64,000 nucleotides of DNA from Sphingopyxis sp. YF1 (GCF_022701295.1 NZ_CP033204.1:4244501-4308500), one strand, 5' to 3'; counted from the stretch's first letter, positions 1 through 9,357 are shown. Notes: generated by a model not told the origin, from the sequence alone. Program-made: numbers and translations.

Positions 1-3000
1 GAGGCGCGCGAGGCGGCGGTGATGGCGAAGTCGCAGGGCTGCTACAGCTGTCACACCCAGACCGACGCGCCGTCGATGCACGTCACCCCGGCGGTGCAAC
101 TGGGTTGCACCGACTGCCACGGCGGCGACGCCGAGTCTCCCGCGGCGTTCGGCAAACCCGAGCTCGGTTACGACAACCCCTATAATCGCGCGGCGATGAA
201 GGTCGCGCATCCGCAGCCGACGCTGCCGAAAAGCTGGGGCGACAGTTCGGCGAACCCCAAGCGCAGCTACACGTTGCTGAACAAGGAAGCGCCTGAATAT
301 ATCCGCTTCGTCAACCCGAGCGACTATCGCGTCGCGCGCGAGGCGTGCGGGGCCTGCCATCTCGAAACGATCGAGGCGGCCGAACGTTCGCTGATGTCGA
401 CCGGCGCGATGCTGTGGGGCGGCGCGGCGTATAACAATGGCATCGTTCCGTATAAAAACTACATCTTCGGCGAAGCCTATACGCGCAGCGGCGATCCCGC
501 GTGCATCCTGTCGCCGACGACCTCGATGACGGCCGAGGAATATAAGAAGGCATGCGACCCGAAGGTCCCGTTCGACAAGATCTTGACCGATAAGGAACGC
601 GCGCGCGGCGCGCTCGCCAAGATGTACCCGCTGCCGCGCTGGAGCGTGATTCCGCCGGGTGATGTCTTCCGGGTGTTCGAGCGCGGCGGGCGCAACATCA
701 ACACGCAATTTCCCGAAATCGGCTTACCCAACCCGACGGGCAGCATCCAGCGGCTCGAGGAGCCCGGCCGCCCCGACCTCAAGCAGTCGAACCGCGGCCC
801 TGGCACCGGGTTGCGCGTGTCGATCCCCGTGCTCAACATCCACAAGACGCGCCTCAACGATCCGCTGATGTGGTTCATGGGCACCAACGACCAGCCGGGC
901 GACTATCGCCATTCGGGCTGCTCGGGGTGTCACGTCATCTATGCCAACGATCGCGAGCCGCGCCACAGCCTGACCTATTCGGCCTATGGCCGTGATGGCG
1001 AGACCGCGACGGTCGACCCGACGATCAGGGACCGTGCGTGGAAGCCCGAAGGGGACGATCATGGGAAAGGCAAGGACAAGAAGGGCGGCGGTCACGTCGA
1101 TACCGCGAACCATGCCCCCGATCCCGACAAGCATGGCGCACTGATCGACCCGGCCGACGCGAAGGCAGGACCGCAGGCGAAGCCGAAACGGCTCGAATCG
1201 GGGCATCCGATCAAGCATGTCTTCACGCGCTCGATCCCGACGTCGCAGTGCATGACCTGCCACATGCACCAGCCGAACATCTTCCTGAATTCCTACCTCG
1301 GCTACACGATGTGGGATTATGAATCGGACGCGCCGCAGATGTGGCCGGGACCGGACAACAGCGCGCCGCGCCCGCCGGGGATGAGCGACGCGGATTATCA
1401 GAAGAAATACAAGCAGCAGCATTACCCGACGGCGGCCGAAGTCCACAAGGTGCTCGAACGCAATCCCGAGGGTGCGTCGGCGCGCGGGCTGTGGGCCGAT
1501 GTCGAATTCCTGCGCGACGTCTATGACGTCAACGACAGCAACAAGGACACCCAGTTCGCCGATTATCACGGGCATGGCTGGAACTTCCGCGGCATCTTCA
1601 AGCGCGACCGCGAGGGTAATCTGCTGACCGCCGACGGCAATATGGCGACCTATGGTACCGATACCGCCAACATCGTCGATCCGAAGGATCCCGAAAAATG
1701 GCGCAAGAGCTGCAGCCATTACAGTGACCCCAAGCAGCGCGACCTGTGCCTGTCGAGCGCCGATCCCGGCAGGCCGGGGGTGGAGGGCAAGTTCGTGCCG
1801 CCGGGGATCAACCCCGGCAAGGCGGTCCACATGATGGACATCCACGCCGAAAAGGGCATGCAGTGCGCCGATTGCCATTTCGCGCAGGACAGTCATGGCA
1901 ACGGCTATATCCAGGGCGAGGTCGCGAACGCGGTCGAGATCGGCTGCAAGGATTGCCACGGCACCGTCGACGCGCTGCCCAATCTGCTGACCTCGAACGT
2001 CGCCGCGCGGCCGCAGGGCACCAACCTTGCGCTGCTCCGCAACCCCGACGGACGTCGCCGTTTCGAATTCCAGTATGGTGACGACGGCGAAGTCACCGGG
2101 CTGATCCAGCGCTCGATCGTCGACCCGAAGCTCGAATGGCAGGTCAGCCTGGTCAAACAGGCGGTGACCCCCGGACCGCATTTCAACGCCAAGGCGGCGC
2201 GCGCCAAGCTGATGGCGCGCAGCGGGGCCGAGGACGGCAAGTTCGAATGGGGTCCCGGCGTCGCGAAGGAGGATCGCGCGCACGGTGACGACAAGATGAC
2301 GTGCTTCACCTGCCATCTCAGCTGGACGACGAGTTGCGGCGGCTGCCATTTGCCGATCGAGGCGAACTGGAAGACGAGCATGCACCATTTCGAGGGTGAG
2401 GAAACGCGCAACTTCGCGACGTACAACCCGCAGGTCGCGCGCGACGAGATGTTCCAGCTCGGCCGTCACCAGCTGACCAAGCCCGGCGAACCCGGCCCCG
2501 ACGGCGAGGTGCGCGGGATCATCACCCCGGTCCGCTCGACGTCGGCGCTGGTGCTGTCGTCGACCAACATCAACCGCGAACGCATCTATGTGCAGCAACC
2601 GCCGGTCTCGGCGGCGGGCTATTCGAGCCAGGCGTTTGCGCCGCATTTCCCGCACACGGTGCGCCGTCAGGAAACCAAGCAGTGCAGCGACTGCCATTTG
2701 TCGGCGGCCGATGACAATAATGCCATCATGTCGCAGCTGCTGCTGCTCGGCACCAATTTCGTCAATTTCGTCGGCCTCAACGTCTGGTCGGGGATGGAGG
2801 ACGGTTTCCAGGCGACGCGCGTCACCGAGTGGGACGAGCCGCAGGCGGTGATCGGCAGCTATCTGCAGAAATATGCCTATCCCGATTACTGGAAGCTGCA
2901 CGTCGAGCAGAATGGCCGCGAGCTCAAGAACTGGGTGCGCGGCAAGACTTTCGACAAGAAGGGCTCGGGCGAAACCCACGCACTCGAGGAATTCGCCAAC

Positions 3001-4176
3001 ATCGTCCAGGGCACCAGCGGCCGGGTAAACTGCCTGCAGCAGCGCGGCGAATATATGTTCGTGGCGGAGGGCAGGGGGGGCTTTCGCGTCTATGACATCG
3101 CCTCGATCGGCAACAAGGGCTTCTCGGAGCGTATCGTCCGCGCGCCTTTCTCGGGACTCGGGCACAGCACGCATGTCAAGACGACCAACGCGACCTGCAT
3201 GGCGATCGCGACGACGCAGCCGATCAGCGTCAGCCGCAACGACAATATCGTCAAGAATTTCCCCGAGAACCACGAACAGGCGATGCACGCCATCTATCGC
3301 TACGCGGTAATCACCGACAGCGTCGAAGGCCTGGTCCTCGTCGACGTCGATACGCTCGCCGACGGTGAGTTCCGCAACAACAGGTTCAAGCGCGCGCTGA
3401 CGTGGAACGAAGGCAATGTGCTCGCCGGGGCGCGGCATATCACGCTCGCGGGCAGCTATGCCTATGTCACCACCGACGCCGGACTCGTCGTGCTCGACCT
3501 CACCGATCCGCTCGCGCCGAAGGTAACCGCTCAGCTTCCGCTCAGCGATGCGCGCGCGAGCGCGGTGCAGTTCCGCTATTTGTGGGTCACCGACGCCGAG
3601 GGGGTGAAGTTGTTCGACGTCACCAACCTCGCGCGGCCCGTCCCGGTGCCCGAGGGAACGGTGCGCCTTGCCAACGCCCGCAAGCTCTATCTCGCGCGAA
3701 CATACATGTATGTCGCCGCGAAGCAGGACGGGCTTGTGATTGTCGACGTGACGCGGCCGCGGGCGCCGATCGTCTGGCCGCGTCTCGCGATCGAGGGCGC
3801 ACCGAGCGACGCCGAGGATGTCATCGTTGCTTCGACCAACGCCTCGCTCTTCGCCTATGTCGCCGACGGCCGGCAGGGCATCAAGGTGCTCCAGCTGACC
3901 AGCCCGGACAATCCGGGGCTCTATGGCTTCTCGCCGCGGCCGACGCCGCAGATGATCGCCTGGGCCAGGACGCCCTCGCCGGCGCTCGCGCTGTCGAAGG
4001 GACTCGATCGCGACCGCGCGGTCGACGAGACTGGCGGACAGATGGCGGTGTTCGGCCGCCTCGGTTCGCGGCCCTTCACCCGGCCCGAGATGGAGCGGAT
4101 GTTCCTCAACCGCCAGGGGCTGGTCTACAAGGTCCGCGACGAAGTCGACCAGAGCGGCTGGCGCGCGAACAACTAA
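1..4176 (+). CDS. Multihaem c-type cytochrome with C-terminal LVIVD-type repeats (5' partial)
   Basis: Probable exported electron-transfer protein. The frame is open from the first base, so the true start and any signal peptide lie upstream; about 1,390 residues are visible. Ten CxxCH haem-attachment motifs are present (CYSCH, CTDCH, CGACH, CSGCH, CMTCH, CADCH, CKDCH, CFTCH, CGGCH, CSDCH), spread over the first two thirds with long spacers. The last 380 or so residues carry about six repeats of the type 'AYVTTDAGLVVLDLTDP', the LVIVD pattern expected to form a beta-propeller. Covalent haem attachment implies periplasmic or surface location (family knowledge). Donor and acceptor cannot be read from the sequence. 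No neighbouring cytochrome, porin or maturation gene is seen downstream; upstream context is outside the window. Confidence 0.85.
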   Translation, partial: EAREAAVMAKSQGCYSCHTQTDAPSMHVTPAVQLGCTDCHGGDAESPAAFGKPELGYDNPYNRAAMKVAHPQPTLPKSWGDSSANPKRSYTLLNKEAPEYIRFVNPSDYRVAREACGACHLETIEAAERSLMSTGAMLWGGAAYNNGIVPYKNYIFGEAYTRSGDPACILSPTTSMTAEEYKKACDPKVPFDKILTDKERARGALAKMYPLPRWSVIPPGDVFRVFERGGRNINTQFPEIGLPNPTGSIQRLEEPGRPDLKQSNRGPGTGLRVSIPVLNIHKTRLNDPLMWFMGTNDQPGDYRHSGCSGCHVIYANDREPRHSLTYSAYGRDGETATVDPTIRDRAWKPEGDDHGKGKDKKGGGHVDTANHAPDPDKHGALIDPADAKAGPQAKPKRLESGHPIKHVFTRSIPTSQCMTCHMHQPNIFLNSYLGYTMWDYESDAPQMWPGPDNSAPRPPGMSDADYQKKYKQQHYPTAAEVHKVLERNPEGASARGLWADVEFLRDVYDVNDSNKDTQFADYHGHGWNFRGIFKRDREGNLLTADGNMATYGTDTANIVDPKDPEKWRKSCSHYSDPKQRDLCLSSADPGRPGVEGKFVPPGINPGKAVHMMDIHAEKGMQCADCHFAQDSHGNGYIQGEVANAVEIGCKDCHGTVDALPNLLTSNVAARPQGTNLALLRNPDGRRRFEFQYGDDGEVTGLIQRSIVDPKLEWQVSLVKQAVTPGPHFNAKAARAKLMARSGAEDGKFEWGPGVAKEDRAHGDDKMTCFTCHLSWTTSCGGCHLPIEANWKTSMHHFEGEETRNFATYNPQVARDEMFQLGRHQLTKPGEPGPDGEVRGIITPVRSTSALVLSSTNINRERIYVQQPPVSAAGYSSQAFAPHFPHTVRRQETKQCSDCHLSAADDNNAIMSQLLLLGTNFVNFVGLNVWSGMEDGFQATRVTEWDEPQAVIGSYLQKYAYPDYWKLHVEQNGRELKNWVRGKTFDKKGSGETHALEEFANIVQGTSGRVNCLQQRGEYMFVAEGRGGFRVYDIASIGNKGFSERIVRAPFSGLGHSTHVKTTNATCMAIATTQPISVSRNDNIVKNFPENHEQAMHAIYRYAVITDSVEGLVLVDVDTLADGEFRNNRFKRALTWNEGNVLAGARHITLAGSYAYVTTDAGLVVLDLTDPLAPKVTAQLPLSDARASAVQFRYLWVTDAEGVKLFDVTNLARPVPVPEGTVRLANARKLYLARTYMYVAAKQDGLVIVDVTRPRAPIVWPRLAIEGAPSDAEDVIVASTNASLFAYVADGRQGIKVLQLTSPDNPGLYGFSPRPTPQMIAWARTPSPALALSKGLDRDRAVDETGGQMAVFGRLGSRPFTRPEMERMFLNRQGLVYKVRDEVDQSGWRANN

Positions 4177-4246
4177 CCGTGCTTCGGTCCAAACGTCGGG
4201 GGAATGTCCGCTATGGGGTGGAAAGTGGACGTTGTCTTTCAGTTTG

Positions 4247-4330
4247 TACCCCTGCGAAAGCCGGGGCCCAAGGCGTTAGAAAGTCAGCGCTGCGTAGTTC
4301 CGCTCTGGGCCCCGGCTTTCGCCGGGGTAC
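4247..4330. repeat. Inverted repeat, family E
   Basis: The outer arms 'gtacccctgcgaaagccggg' and 'cccggctttcgccggggtac' are near-perfect inverted copies around a roughly 40-nt centre. It could fold into a long hairpin in RNA from either strand. It lies just after the cytochrome stop codon and may help end that transcript. Only one copy was noticed in this window. Confidence 0.75.
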
Positions 4331-4361
4331 GGCAAGGATCGGTCGCTAGCGTATATCTATA

Positions 4362-4496
4362 TCCTCCCTGTCGCGCAGCGATGGGGAGGTGGCAGCGCGA
4401 AGCGCTGACGGAGGGGCGAAAGGCGCGACCTCGCGGCCCCTCCACCACCGCCTGCGGCGGCGGTCCCCCTCCCCATGGCTTCGCCACAGGGAGGAG
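4362..4496. repeat. Dispersed inverted repeat, family A, copy 1
   Basis: About 135 bp with outer arms 'tcctccctgtcgcgcagcga' and its near-complement ending 'ccacagggagga', and inner arms 'ctgacggagggg' and 'cccctccaccacc'. Three related copies lie at 28233, 43752 and 52823, one of them in the opposite orientation. It contains no plausible gene. Confidence 0.85.
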
Positions 4497-4586
4497 CGAC
4501 TGACCGCAACCGGTCGTTGGCGGTCATTCTATCCAGCGACAGCGGCTAGCGACAGAAATGGGGTGGGAAGCGGACCAACTTCTATC

Positions 4587-4667
4587 CCCGTTCGTGTCGA
4601 GCGAAGTCGAGACACCCCGAGGTACGCTTTCCCGATGGGTGTCTCGACTTCGCTCGACACGAACGGG
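4587..4667. repeat. Dispersed inverted repeat, family B, copy 1
   Basis: Arms 'cgttcgtgtcgagcgaagtc' and 'gacttcgctcgacacgaacg' are perfectly complementary, with a central region of about 25 bp. A second copy with slightly diverged arms lies at 28109-28193, again next to a family A element. Confidence 0.85.
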
Positions 4668-4811
4668 ATTACTGGACGGAATGTCCGCTTCCGGTCGCAA
4701 GCCGACAGGTCTCGGGTCCGCAAATCCGACAGCCTGCGGGCCCCGCCGCCGATGTTGGGCTTGGCTCGCGGGCTGGCCTGTGCGACTGCTGGCGGCGATG
4801 CGAGACGATCA

Positions 4812-5378
4812 ATGCGCCCGGCCGTAATTCCCCACCCCAGCCTTGGCGACAAGCTGCGCCGCGCGATCTGGAACGCCGCCTGGCTTCTGCTCTATCGACC
4901 CAGTCCGATCCCGCTGCATGGTTGGCGGCGCTTCCTGTTGCGGCGTTTCGGCGCCGAGGTCGGCGCGCGCGCGCGGCCCTATCCCAGCGCGCGCATCTGG
5001 GCGCCGTGGAATTTCGCGATGGGCGAGGGCAGTATGGTGGGGCCGCGTAGCGAAATCTACTGCGTCGCGCGCGTGACGCTCGGCCCCTGGTCGGTCGTCA
5101 GCCAGCGCGCCTATCTTTGCACCGCGAGCCACGACATCCACGCGCCGGGCTTTGCGCTCACCGCCGCCCCGATCGCGATCGGACGCAACGCCTGGGTCGC
5201 CGCCGACGCCTTTGTCGGCCCCGGCGTGACGCTCGCCGAGGGGGCCGTCGCAGCGGCGCGGGCGGTGGTGGTCAAGGACGTCGACCGCAACGTCATCGTC
5301 GGCGGCAACCCCGCGGGGCCGATCGGCGCCTGCGCGCTCGCCGATTTTGCCGACGGATCGATGCGGCCGGGAGGTTAG
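4812..5378 (+). CDS. WcaF-like hexapeptide-repeat acetyltransferase
   Basis: Predicted O-acetyltransferase acting on a sugar in exopolysaccharide synthesis, using acetyl-CoA. The 188-residue product has a positively charged N-terminus with a short hydrophobic stretch (about residues 18-30), then left-handed beta-helix repeats from about residue 48 to 170. The likely catalytic His is H107 in 'TASHDIH', as in WcaF/NodL-type transferases. The ATG is the first start after the repeat-rich gap, and the protein from there aligns in style with WcaF; its ribosome site is weak. The last 4 bp overlap the end of the convergent rel gene. With the glycosyltransferase beyond rel, it suggests a small surface-polysaccharide locus. 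Confidence 0.82.
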   Translation: MRPAVIPHPSLGDKLRRAIWNAAWLLLYRPSPIPLHGWRRFLLRRFGAEVGARARPYPSARIWAPWNFAMGEGSMVGPRSEIYCVARVTLGPWSVVSQRAYLCTASHDIHAPGFALTAAPIAIGRNAWVAADAFVGPGVTLAEGAVAAARAVVVKDVDRNVIVGGNPAGPIGACALADFADGSMRPGG

Positions 5379-7468
5379 AGCCGCTCGGCCTGAACCACCG
5401 AATCCGACGCGCGCAGCGCCGACAGGATGCGCATTACGTGCTGGACGTCGCGCACCTCGACGACGACATCATAGGTGTGGAAGCCGCCCTCGCGGTTCGA
5501 CAGGCGCAAATTGGTGATGTTCGCCATATTGGCGGCGAGAATGCCCGACATTTCGGCGAGCGTGCCCGGTTCGTTGAGGATGACGATGCACAGCCGGGCA
5601 TTGCCGCCCTCGCTGTCCTCCTGCCATCGGAGGTCGATCCAGTCGGCGTCGATGCCGTCGGCGAGGCTCGGACAGTCGATGACGTGCACCTCGATGCCTT
5701 CGCCTTCGCGGGCCAGCCCGACGATGCGATCGCCGGGGACGGGGTGGCAGCAATCCGCCAGCTTGTAGGCGACGCCGGGGGTCAGTCCGGCGATCGAGAC
5801 CGCGGCACCCTGTGCCAGCTTGCCCGGTTTGGTCTTCATTTCGGCGGTGATGCCGGGGACGAGCGCTTCGAGCACCGCATTGTCGGACAATCGGCGCTTG
5901 CCGATCGCGACGTAAAGCGCCGTGTCGTCCTCCAGCTTCAGCCGCGTTCGCGCGGCGGCGCGCGCCTTGTCGCCGATCTTGTTCGGCAGCCGTTCGACGA
6001 TTTCGTCGTACAACTTGCGCCCCAGCGCCGCGAGTTCGACCTTTTCCTTCGAGCGGACGTGGCGGCGGATCGCGGCGCGCGCCTTACCGGTGACCGCGAA
6101 ACCGAGCCAGGCGGGCTGCGGTGTTTGCTTGTCCGACGACAGGATTTCGACCGTGTCGCCGTTGGCGAGCTGGGTGCGCAGCGGCACGAGCCGCCCGTTG
6201 ACCTTGGCGCCGACGGTGCGGTCGCCGAGCTTGGTATGCACCGAATAGGCGAAGTCGACCGGGGTCGCACCCTTCGGCAGCTGGTGCAGGCTGCCCTTGG
6301 GGGTGAAGGCGAAGATACGATCCTGGTACATCGCGATGCGCGTGTTTTCGAGAAACTCCTCGGGATCGTGCGTCTGTTCGAGGATTTCGATGAGATCGCG
6401 AATCCACCCCGCCTGCCCGTCGGGGCCGCTGCCGCCCTGCTTGTACGCCCAGTGTGCGGCGAGTCCGAACTCGGACTGCTGGTGCATCGCGAGGCTGCGG
6501 ATCTGGATTTCGATGCGCATGTTCTGCTGGTGCATGATCGTCGTGTGGAGCGACTTGTATCCGTTGCGCTTCGGTGTCGAGATATAGTCCTTGAAGCGGC
6601 CGGGAACCATCTTCCACTTGCGGTGGATCAGCCCCAGCGCGGCATAGCAGTCGGCGTCGGTCGGCGTGATGATGCGGAACGCGATGATGTCGGTGACCTG
6701 TTCGAAACTGACGTGACGTTCCTGCATCTTGCGCCAGATCGAATAAGGGTGCTTTTCGCGCCCCGACACCTCGGCCTCGATCCCGTTCTTCGCCAGCAAT
6801 TCCTTGAAGTCGCGGCTGACAGCAGCGACCTTGTCCTTGCCGCCCGCGGTCAGCTTGGCGAGCCGCCCGGTGATTGTCGCATGCGCTTCGGGTTCGAGTT
6901 CGCGAAAGGCGAGCATCTGCATCTCGCGCATATATTCGTACATGCCGATCCGCTCGGCGAGCGGGGCATAGATGTCCATCGTCTCGCGCGCGATGCGCCG
7001 GCGCTTGTCGGGATTCTTGATGAAATGCAGCGTCCGCATATTGTGGAGCCGGTCGGCGAGCTTGACCAGCAGCACGCGGATGTCGTCGGACATGGCGAGC
7101 AGGAATTTGCGCAGATTTTCGGCGGCGCGCTCATTCTCGGTCTGCGCCTCGATCTTGCTCAGCTTGGTCACCCCGTCGACCAGCCGGCCGACGTCGGCGC
7201 CGAACAATCGTTCGATTTCCTCGGGGGTGGTCAGCGTATCCTCGAGCGTGTCGTGGAGGAGCGCGGTGACGATCGTCTCGCTGTCGAGGTGCAGGTCGGT
7301 CAATATGCCGGCGACCTCGACGGGGTGGCTGAAATAGGGATCACCCGATGCGCGCTTCTGGCTGCCGTGTTTCTGGACGGTGAAGACATAGGCGCGGTTG
7401 AGCAGCGCCTCGTCGACGTCGGGATCATAGGCGCGTACGCGCTCGACAAGTTCATATTGCCTCAGCAT
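5375..7468 (-). CDS. rsh: Bifunctional (p)ppGpp synthetase/hydrolase, RelA/SpoT family
   Basis: Makes and degrades the stringent-response alarmones ppGpp and pppGpp in the cytoplasm. The 697-residue product has the full long-RSH layout. An HD hydrolase domain comes first (H48 and the H72-D73...E76-D77 motif 'HDTLEDT' intact, so hydrolase activity is expected). A synthetase domain follows (about 215-345, with 'GREKHPYSIWRKM' and 'NGYKSLHTTI'), then TGS (about 390-455) and a C-terminal ACT domain (about 625-695). Alphaproteobacteria normally carry one such enzyme. The start at 'MLRQYELVERV' fits the family N-terminus; the upstream codons in frame do not look conserved. It is convergent with the acetyltransferase and divergent from the glycosyltransferase. 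Confidence 0.95.
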   Translation of the reverse strand: MLRQYELVERVRAYDPDVDEALLNRAYVFTVQKHGSQKRASGDPYFSHPVEVAGILTDLHLDSETIVTALLHDTLEDTLTTPEEIERLFGADVGRLVDGVTKLSKIEAQTENERAAENLRKFLLAMSDDIRVLLVKLADRLHNMRTLHFIKNPDKRRRIARETMDIYAPLAERIGMYEYMREMQMLAFRELEPEAHATITGRLAKLTAGGKDKVAAVSRDFKELLAKNGIEAEVSGREKHPYSIWRKMQERHVSFEQVTDIIAFRIITPTDADCYAALGLIHRKWKMVPGRFKDYISTPKRNGYKSLHTTIMHQQNMRIEIQIRSLAMHQQSEFGLAAHWAYKQGGSGPDGQAGWIRDLIEILEQTHDPEEFLENTRIAMYQDRIFAFTPKGSLHQLPKGATPVDFAYSVHTKLGDRTVGAKVNGRLVPLRTQLANGDTVEILSSDKQTPQPAWLGFAVTGKARAAIRRHVRSKEKVELAALGRKLYDEIVERLPNKIGDKARAAARTRLKLEDDTALYVAIGKRRLSDNAVLEALVPGITAEMKTKPGKLAQGAAVSIAGLTPGVAYKLADCCHPVPGDRIVGLAREGEGIEVHVIDCPSLADGIDADWIDLRWQEDSEGGNARLCIVILNEPGTLAEMSGILAANMANITNLRLSNREGGFHTYDVVVEVRDVQHVMRILSALRASDSVVQAERL

Positions 7469-7589
7469 GGATCCCCAATGTCGTCGCCGCCGCGGATATT
7501 GCAATGCAAATCGTGTGATCGCACCAGTCGGTCACAAACTATGGTAAAGCCGATTGGAAGCGTCGGCGGTGCCATCTAGAGCGAAGACG

Positions 7590-8876
7590 ATGGGGACCGA
7601 CACTTCTGATTCGCATTCGTCCGGTTCCGGGCTCGACCCGGCGCTGCCGCGTGACGCGTCCAGGCATCTGATGATCTTCAGCTATTGGTTCCCGCCCGCC
7701 AACGCGGTCGGATCGTCGCGGCCGCTTGCGATGGCGCGCCACTTTGCGGTGCGGGGGTGGCGCGTCACGGTCGTCGCTGGCGCGGCGCAGGCGGTCCCGC
7801 CCAGTTTTGAGGCCGACCTGACCGGCTTCGACGTTCATTATGTTCCCGACGGCTGGCTCACGCGCCGGTCGAGCTTCAAGGCCGAGCGCGGGGTCGCCGC
7901 TCAGCGGCTCACCACGACGCTGCGCCTGCTCGCCTGGCCCGACAATATCAGGCCGGTCGCGCGTGCGATGCGGCGACGCGGGCTCGCGCTCCTCGCCGGG
8001 CTGCCTCCGCCCGACGTCGTCCTGTCGACCGCGCTGCCCTTTTCGGTCCACGGCGCGGCGCGCGATGTCGCGCGCGCGGCGGGGGCGCTGTTCGTTGCCG
8101 ACAATCGCGACATCTGGGCGGGCAATCCGTACAAGTGGACGGCGCCCTTCTACACCTCGCTCGATCGCCGGCACGAAGCCGCCACGCTCTCCGCAGCCGA
8201 TCTCGTCGTGTCGGTGAGCGAAGGGATGAGCGCCCACTACCGGACCCTCTACCCCGATCTTTCGGACCGGGTCGCGACGGTCATGAACGGCGTCGATGCG
8301 CGGCCCGCGGCAGCCACCCCCTATCGGCGCAACCCGGCCGGACTGCGGCTCGCCTATACGGGCATCCTGTACGGCGAACGGCGCGATACGAGGCCGCTGC
8401 TGCGTGCTGCGCAGCGGCTGGGTTTGCCGGTGAGCATCGATTTCTACGGCTCGGAGCCCGAGATCGTGCTCCAGCTTGCGGCGGAGTTTCCGGGTCTCGC
8501 CATCGCCGATCGCGGCCGGGTGCCGCGCGATGCGGCGTTGCGCGCGCAGGCCGAGGCGGATGCGCTGATCCTCGTGGTCGGCACCGACCCTTGGGAGGAC
8601 ACGCTGCTCCCGGGCAAGCTGTTCGAATATGCGGGTTCGGGGCGGCCGATCGTCGCGCTGGCCAATAGCGAGTCCGATTCGGGCCGCGTCATCACGCGTT
8701 ACGGCCTCGGCATCGCCAGCATCGACGAAGAGGAAATCGCGAACTTTCTCGCACGGCTCGCCGCCGAGGGGTGCGAGAGCCGGGCGGCGGCGCCGCGCGA
8801 CCTGACGCGCGGGCACCAGCTCGGCTTGCTCGAGGCGCGACTGGTCGACATGCTGGCGTCGCGCACCATGGCGTGA
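7590..8876 (+). CDS. Group 4-like glycosyltransferase
   Basis: Predicted cytoplasmic GT-B glycosyltransferase transferring a sugar from a nucleotide donor to a surface glycan or lipid carrier. The 428-residue protein has an N-terminal acceptor domain starting 'MIFSYWFPPANAVGSSRP', typical of GT4 enzymes, and a C-terminal donor-binding half with 'LLPGKLFEYAGSGRPIVAL', the E-x7-E-like loop region of the family. The ATG was preferred over an in-frame TTG 36 bp upstream. The acetyltransferase across rel is a plausible pathway partner. Acceptor and sugar are unknown. Confidence 0.83.
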   Translation: MGTDTSDSHSSGSGLDPALPRDASRHLMIFSYWFPPANAVGSSRPLAMARHFAVRGWRVTVVAGAAQAVPPSFEADLTGFDVHYVPDGWLTRRSSFKAERGVAAQRLTTTLRLLAWPDNIRPVARAMRRRGLALLAGLPPPDVVLSTALPFSVHGAARDVARAAGALFVADNRDIWAGNPYKWTAPFYTSLDRRHEAATLSAADLVVSVSEGMSAHYRTLYPDLSDRVATVMNGVDARPAAATPYRRNPAGLRLAYTGILYGERRDTRPLLRAAQRLGLPVSIDFYGSEPEIVLQLAAEFPGLAIADRGRVPRDAALRAQAEADALILVVGTDPWEDTLLPGKLFEYAGSGRPIVALANSESDSGRVITRYGLGIASIDEEEIANFLARLAAEGCESRAAAPRDLTRGHQLGLLEARLVDMLASRTMA

Positions 8877-8923
8877 CGGCCGCGGCCTGCCGCGGAACGT
8901 CGCCCGACCGTCAGCGTGAAGGC

Positions 8924-8949
8924 CAGGCAGCGAAAGGCTGCGCTGCCTG
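8924..8949. terminator. Hairpin between convergent genes
   Basis: A 9-bp perfect stem ('caggcagcg' / 'cgctgcctg') with an 8-nt loop lies between the glycosyltransferase stop and the stop of the small secreted protein. There is no clear U-tract on either side, so it is a weak, possibly bidirectional terminator. Confidence 0.4.
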
Positions 8950-8954
8950 CGCGG

Positions 8955-9284
8955 TCAGCCGGCGCCGTTGCACCGCGCGAGTGCGTCGGCCTCGAGCGGC
9001 TTGCCGTCCGCGACGAAGGCCTTCACCTCGCCGGCATCCTTCGCGAGCGTCGAGCACATGATCGCGGGGCGGCTGGTGCCGCGCGCCGCGACGCAGCTCG
9101 TGCCCGTGCAGGTCCAGACGACCCCGCGCGAGACGAAGCGATCCTTGGCGGCGGGGCTGGCGAGCTCGGCGCGGTAATAGGCGCCGCCCGCCGCGCTGGC
9201 GGCGACCGGTGCGAGTGCGCCGAGCGCGACGCACGCCGCGCCGAACAGCGGCAGAATGCGTGCCGGTGAAGAAAGATCGAACAT
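8955..9284 (-). CDS. Small secreted protein, CC_3452-like
   Basis: A 109-residue protein of unknown role. Residues 1-31 form a signal peptide (hydrophobic core 'LPLFGAACVALGALAPVAA', cleavage near 'ASA-AGG'). The mature part keeps 'YRAELASPAAKDRFVSRGVVW' features seen in small alphaproteobacterial proteins annotated as the CC_3452 family, plus four cysteines ('WTCTGTSC', 'IMCSTL', 'ALARCNG') that could form two disulfides in the periplasm. It is divergent from the HxlR regulator; a palindrome in the shared 124-bp region could link their control. Confidence 0.7.
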   Translation of the reverse strand: MFDLSSPARILPLFGAACVALGALAPVAASAAGGAYYRAELASPAAKDRFVSRGVVWTCTGTSCVAARGTSRPAIMCSTLAKDAGEVKAFVADGKPLEADALARCNGAG

Positions 9285-9342
9285 GGGGAGGCCTCCTTTT
9301 TGCGCCGCCGCGAGGGCTGCAAAAAGGCGATCTAGTTAGATG

Positions 9343-9357
9343 GTTGCAAAATGCAAC
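9343..9357. promoter_or_regulatory. Palindromic operator candidate upstream of the HxlR gene
   Basis: A perfect 15-bp palindrome, 'gttgca-aaa-tgcaac', lies 52 bp before the HxlR start in the AT-richer region shared with the divergent small secreted protein. HxlR dimers bind short palindromes, so autoregulation is a reasonable inference. No binding is shown by sequence alone. Confidence 0.5.

Larger units (their letters stand above)
4177..4811. other. 635-bp gap filled with palindromic repeats
   Basis: No coding sequence was recognised. Three different inverted-repeat elements lie in series here, listed separately. They are joined by short modules ('ggggtgggaag', 'cggtcgttggcggtcattc') that reappear beside related repeats near 28.2-28.4 kb and 52.8-53.0 kb. 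The gap separates the cytochrome from the acetyltransferase. Confidence 0.7.

Noticed and set aside
724..3438. Minus-strand open frame of 904 codons inside the multihaem cytochrome gene
   Set aside because: Arg/Ala/Val-rich translation without any recognisable motif, exactly antisense to a gene with ten haem motifs. Long antisense frames are a by-product of GC-rich codon use.
4389..4811. N-terminal extension of the acetyltransferase frame
   Set aside because: The extra 141 codons run through family A and B palindromes, so the extension is repeat translation, not protein.
5117..7579. Plus-strand open frame of 820 codons
   Set aside because: Antisense to rel, whose HD, synthetase, TGS and ACT domains are intact.
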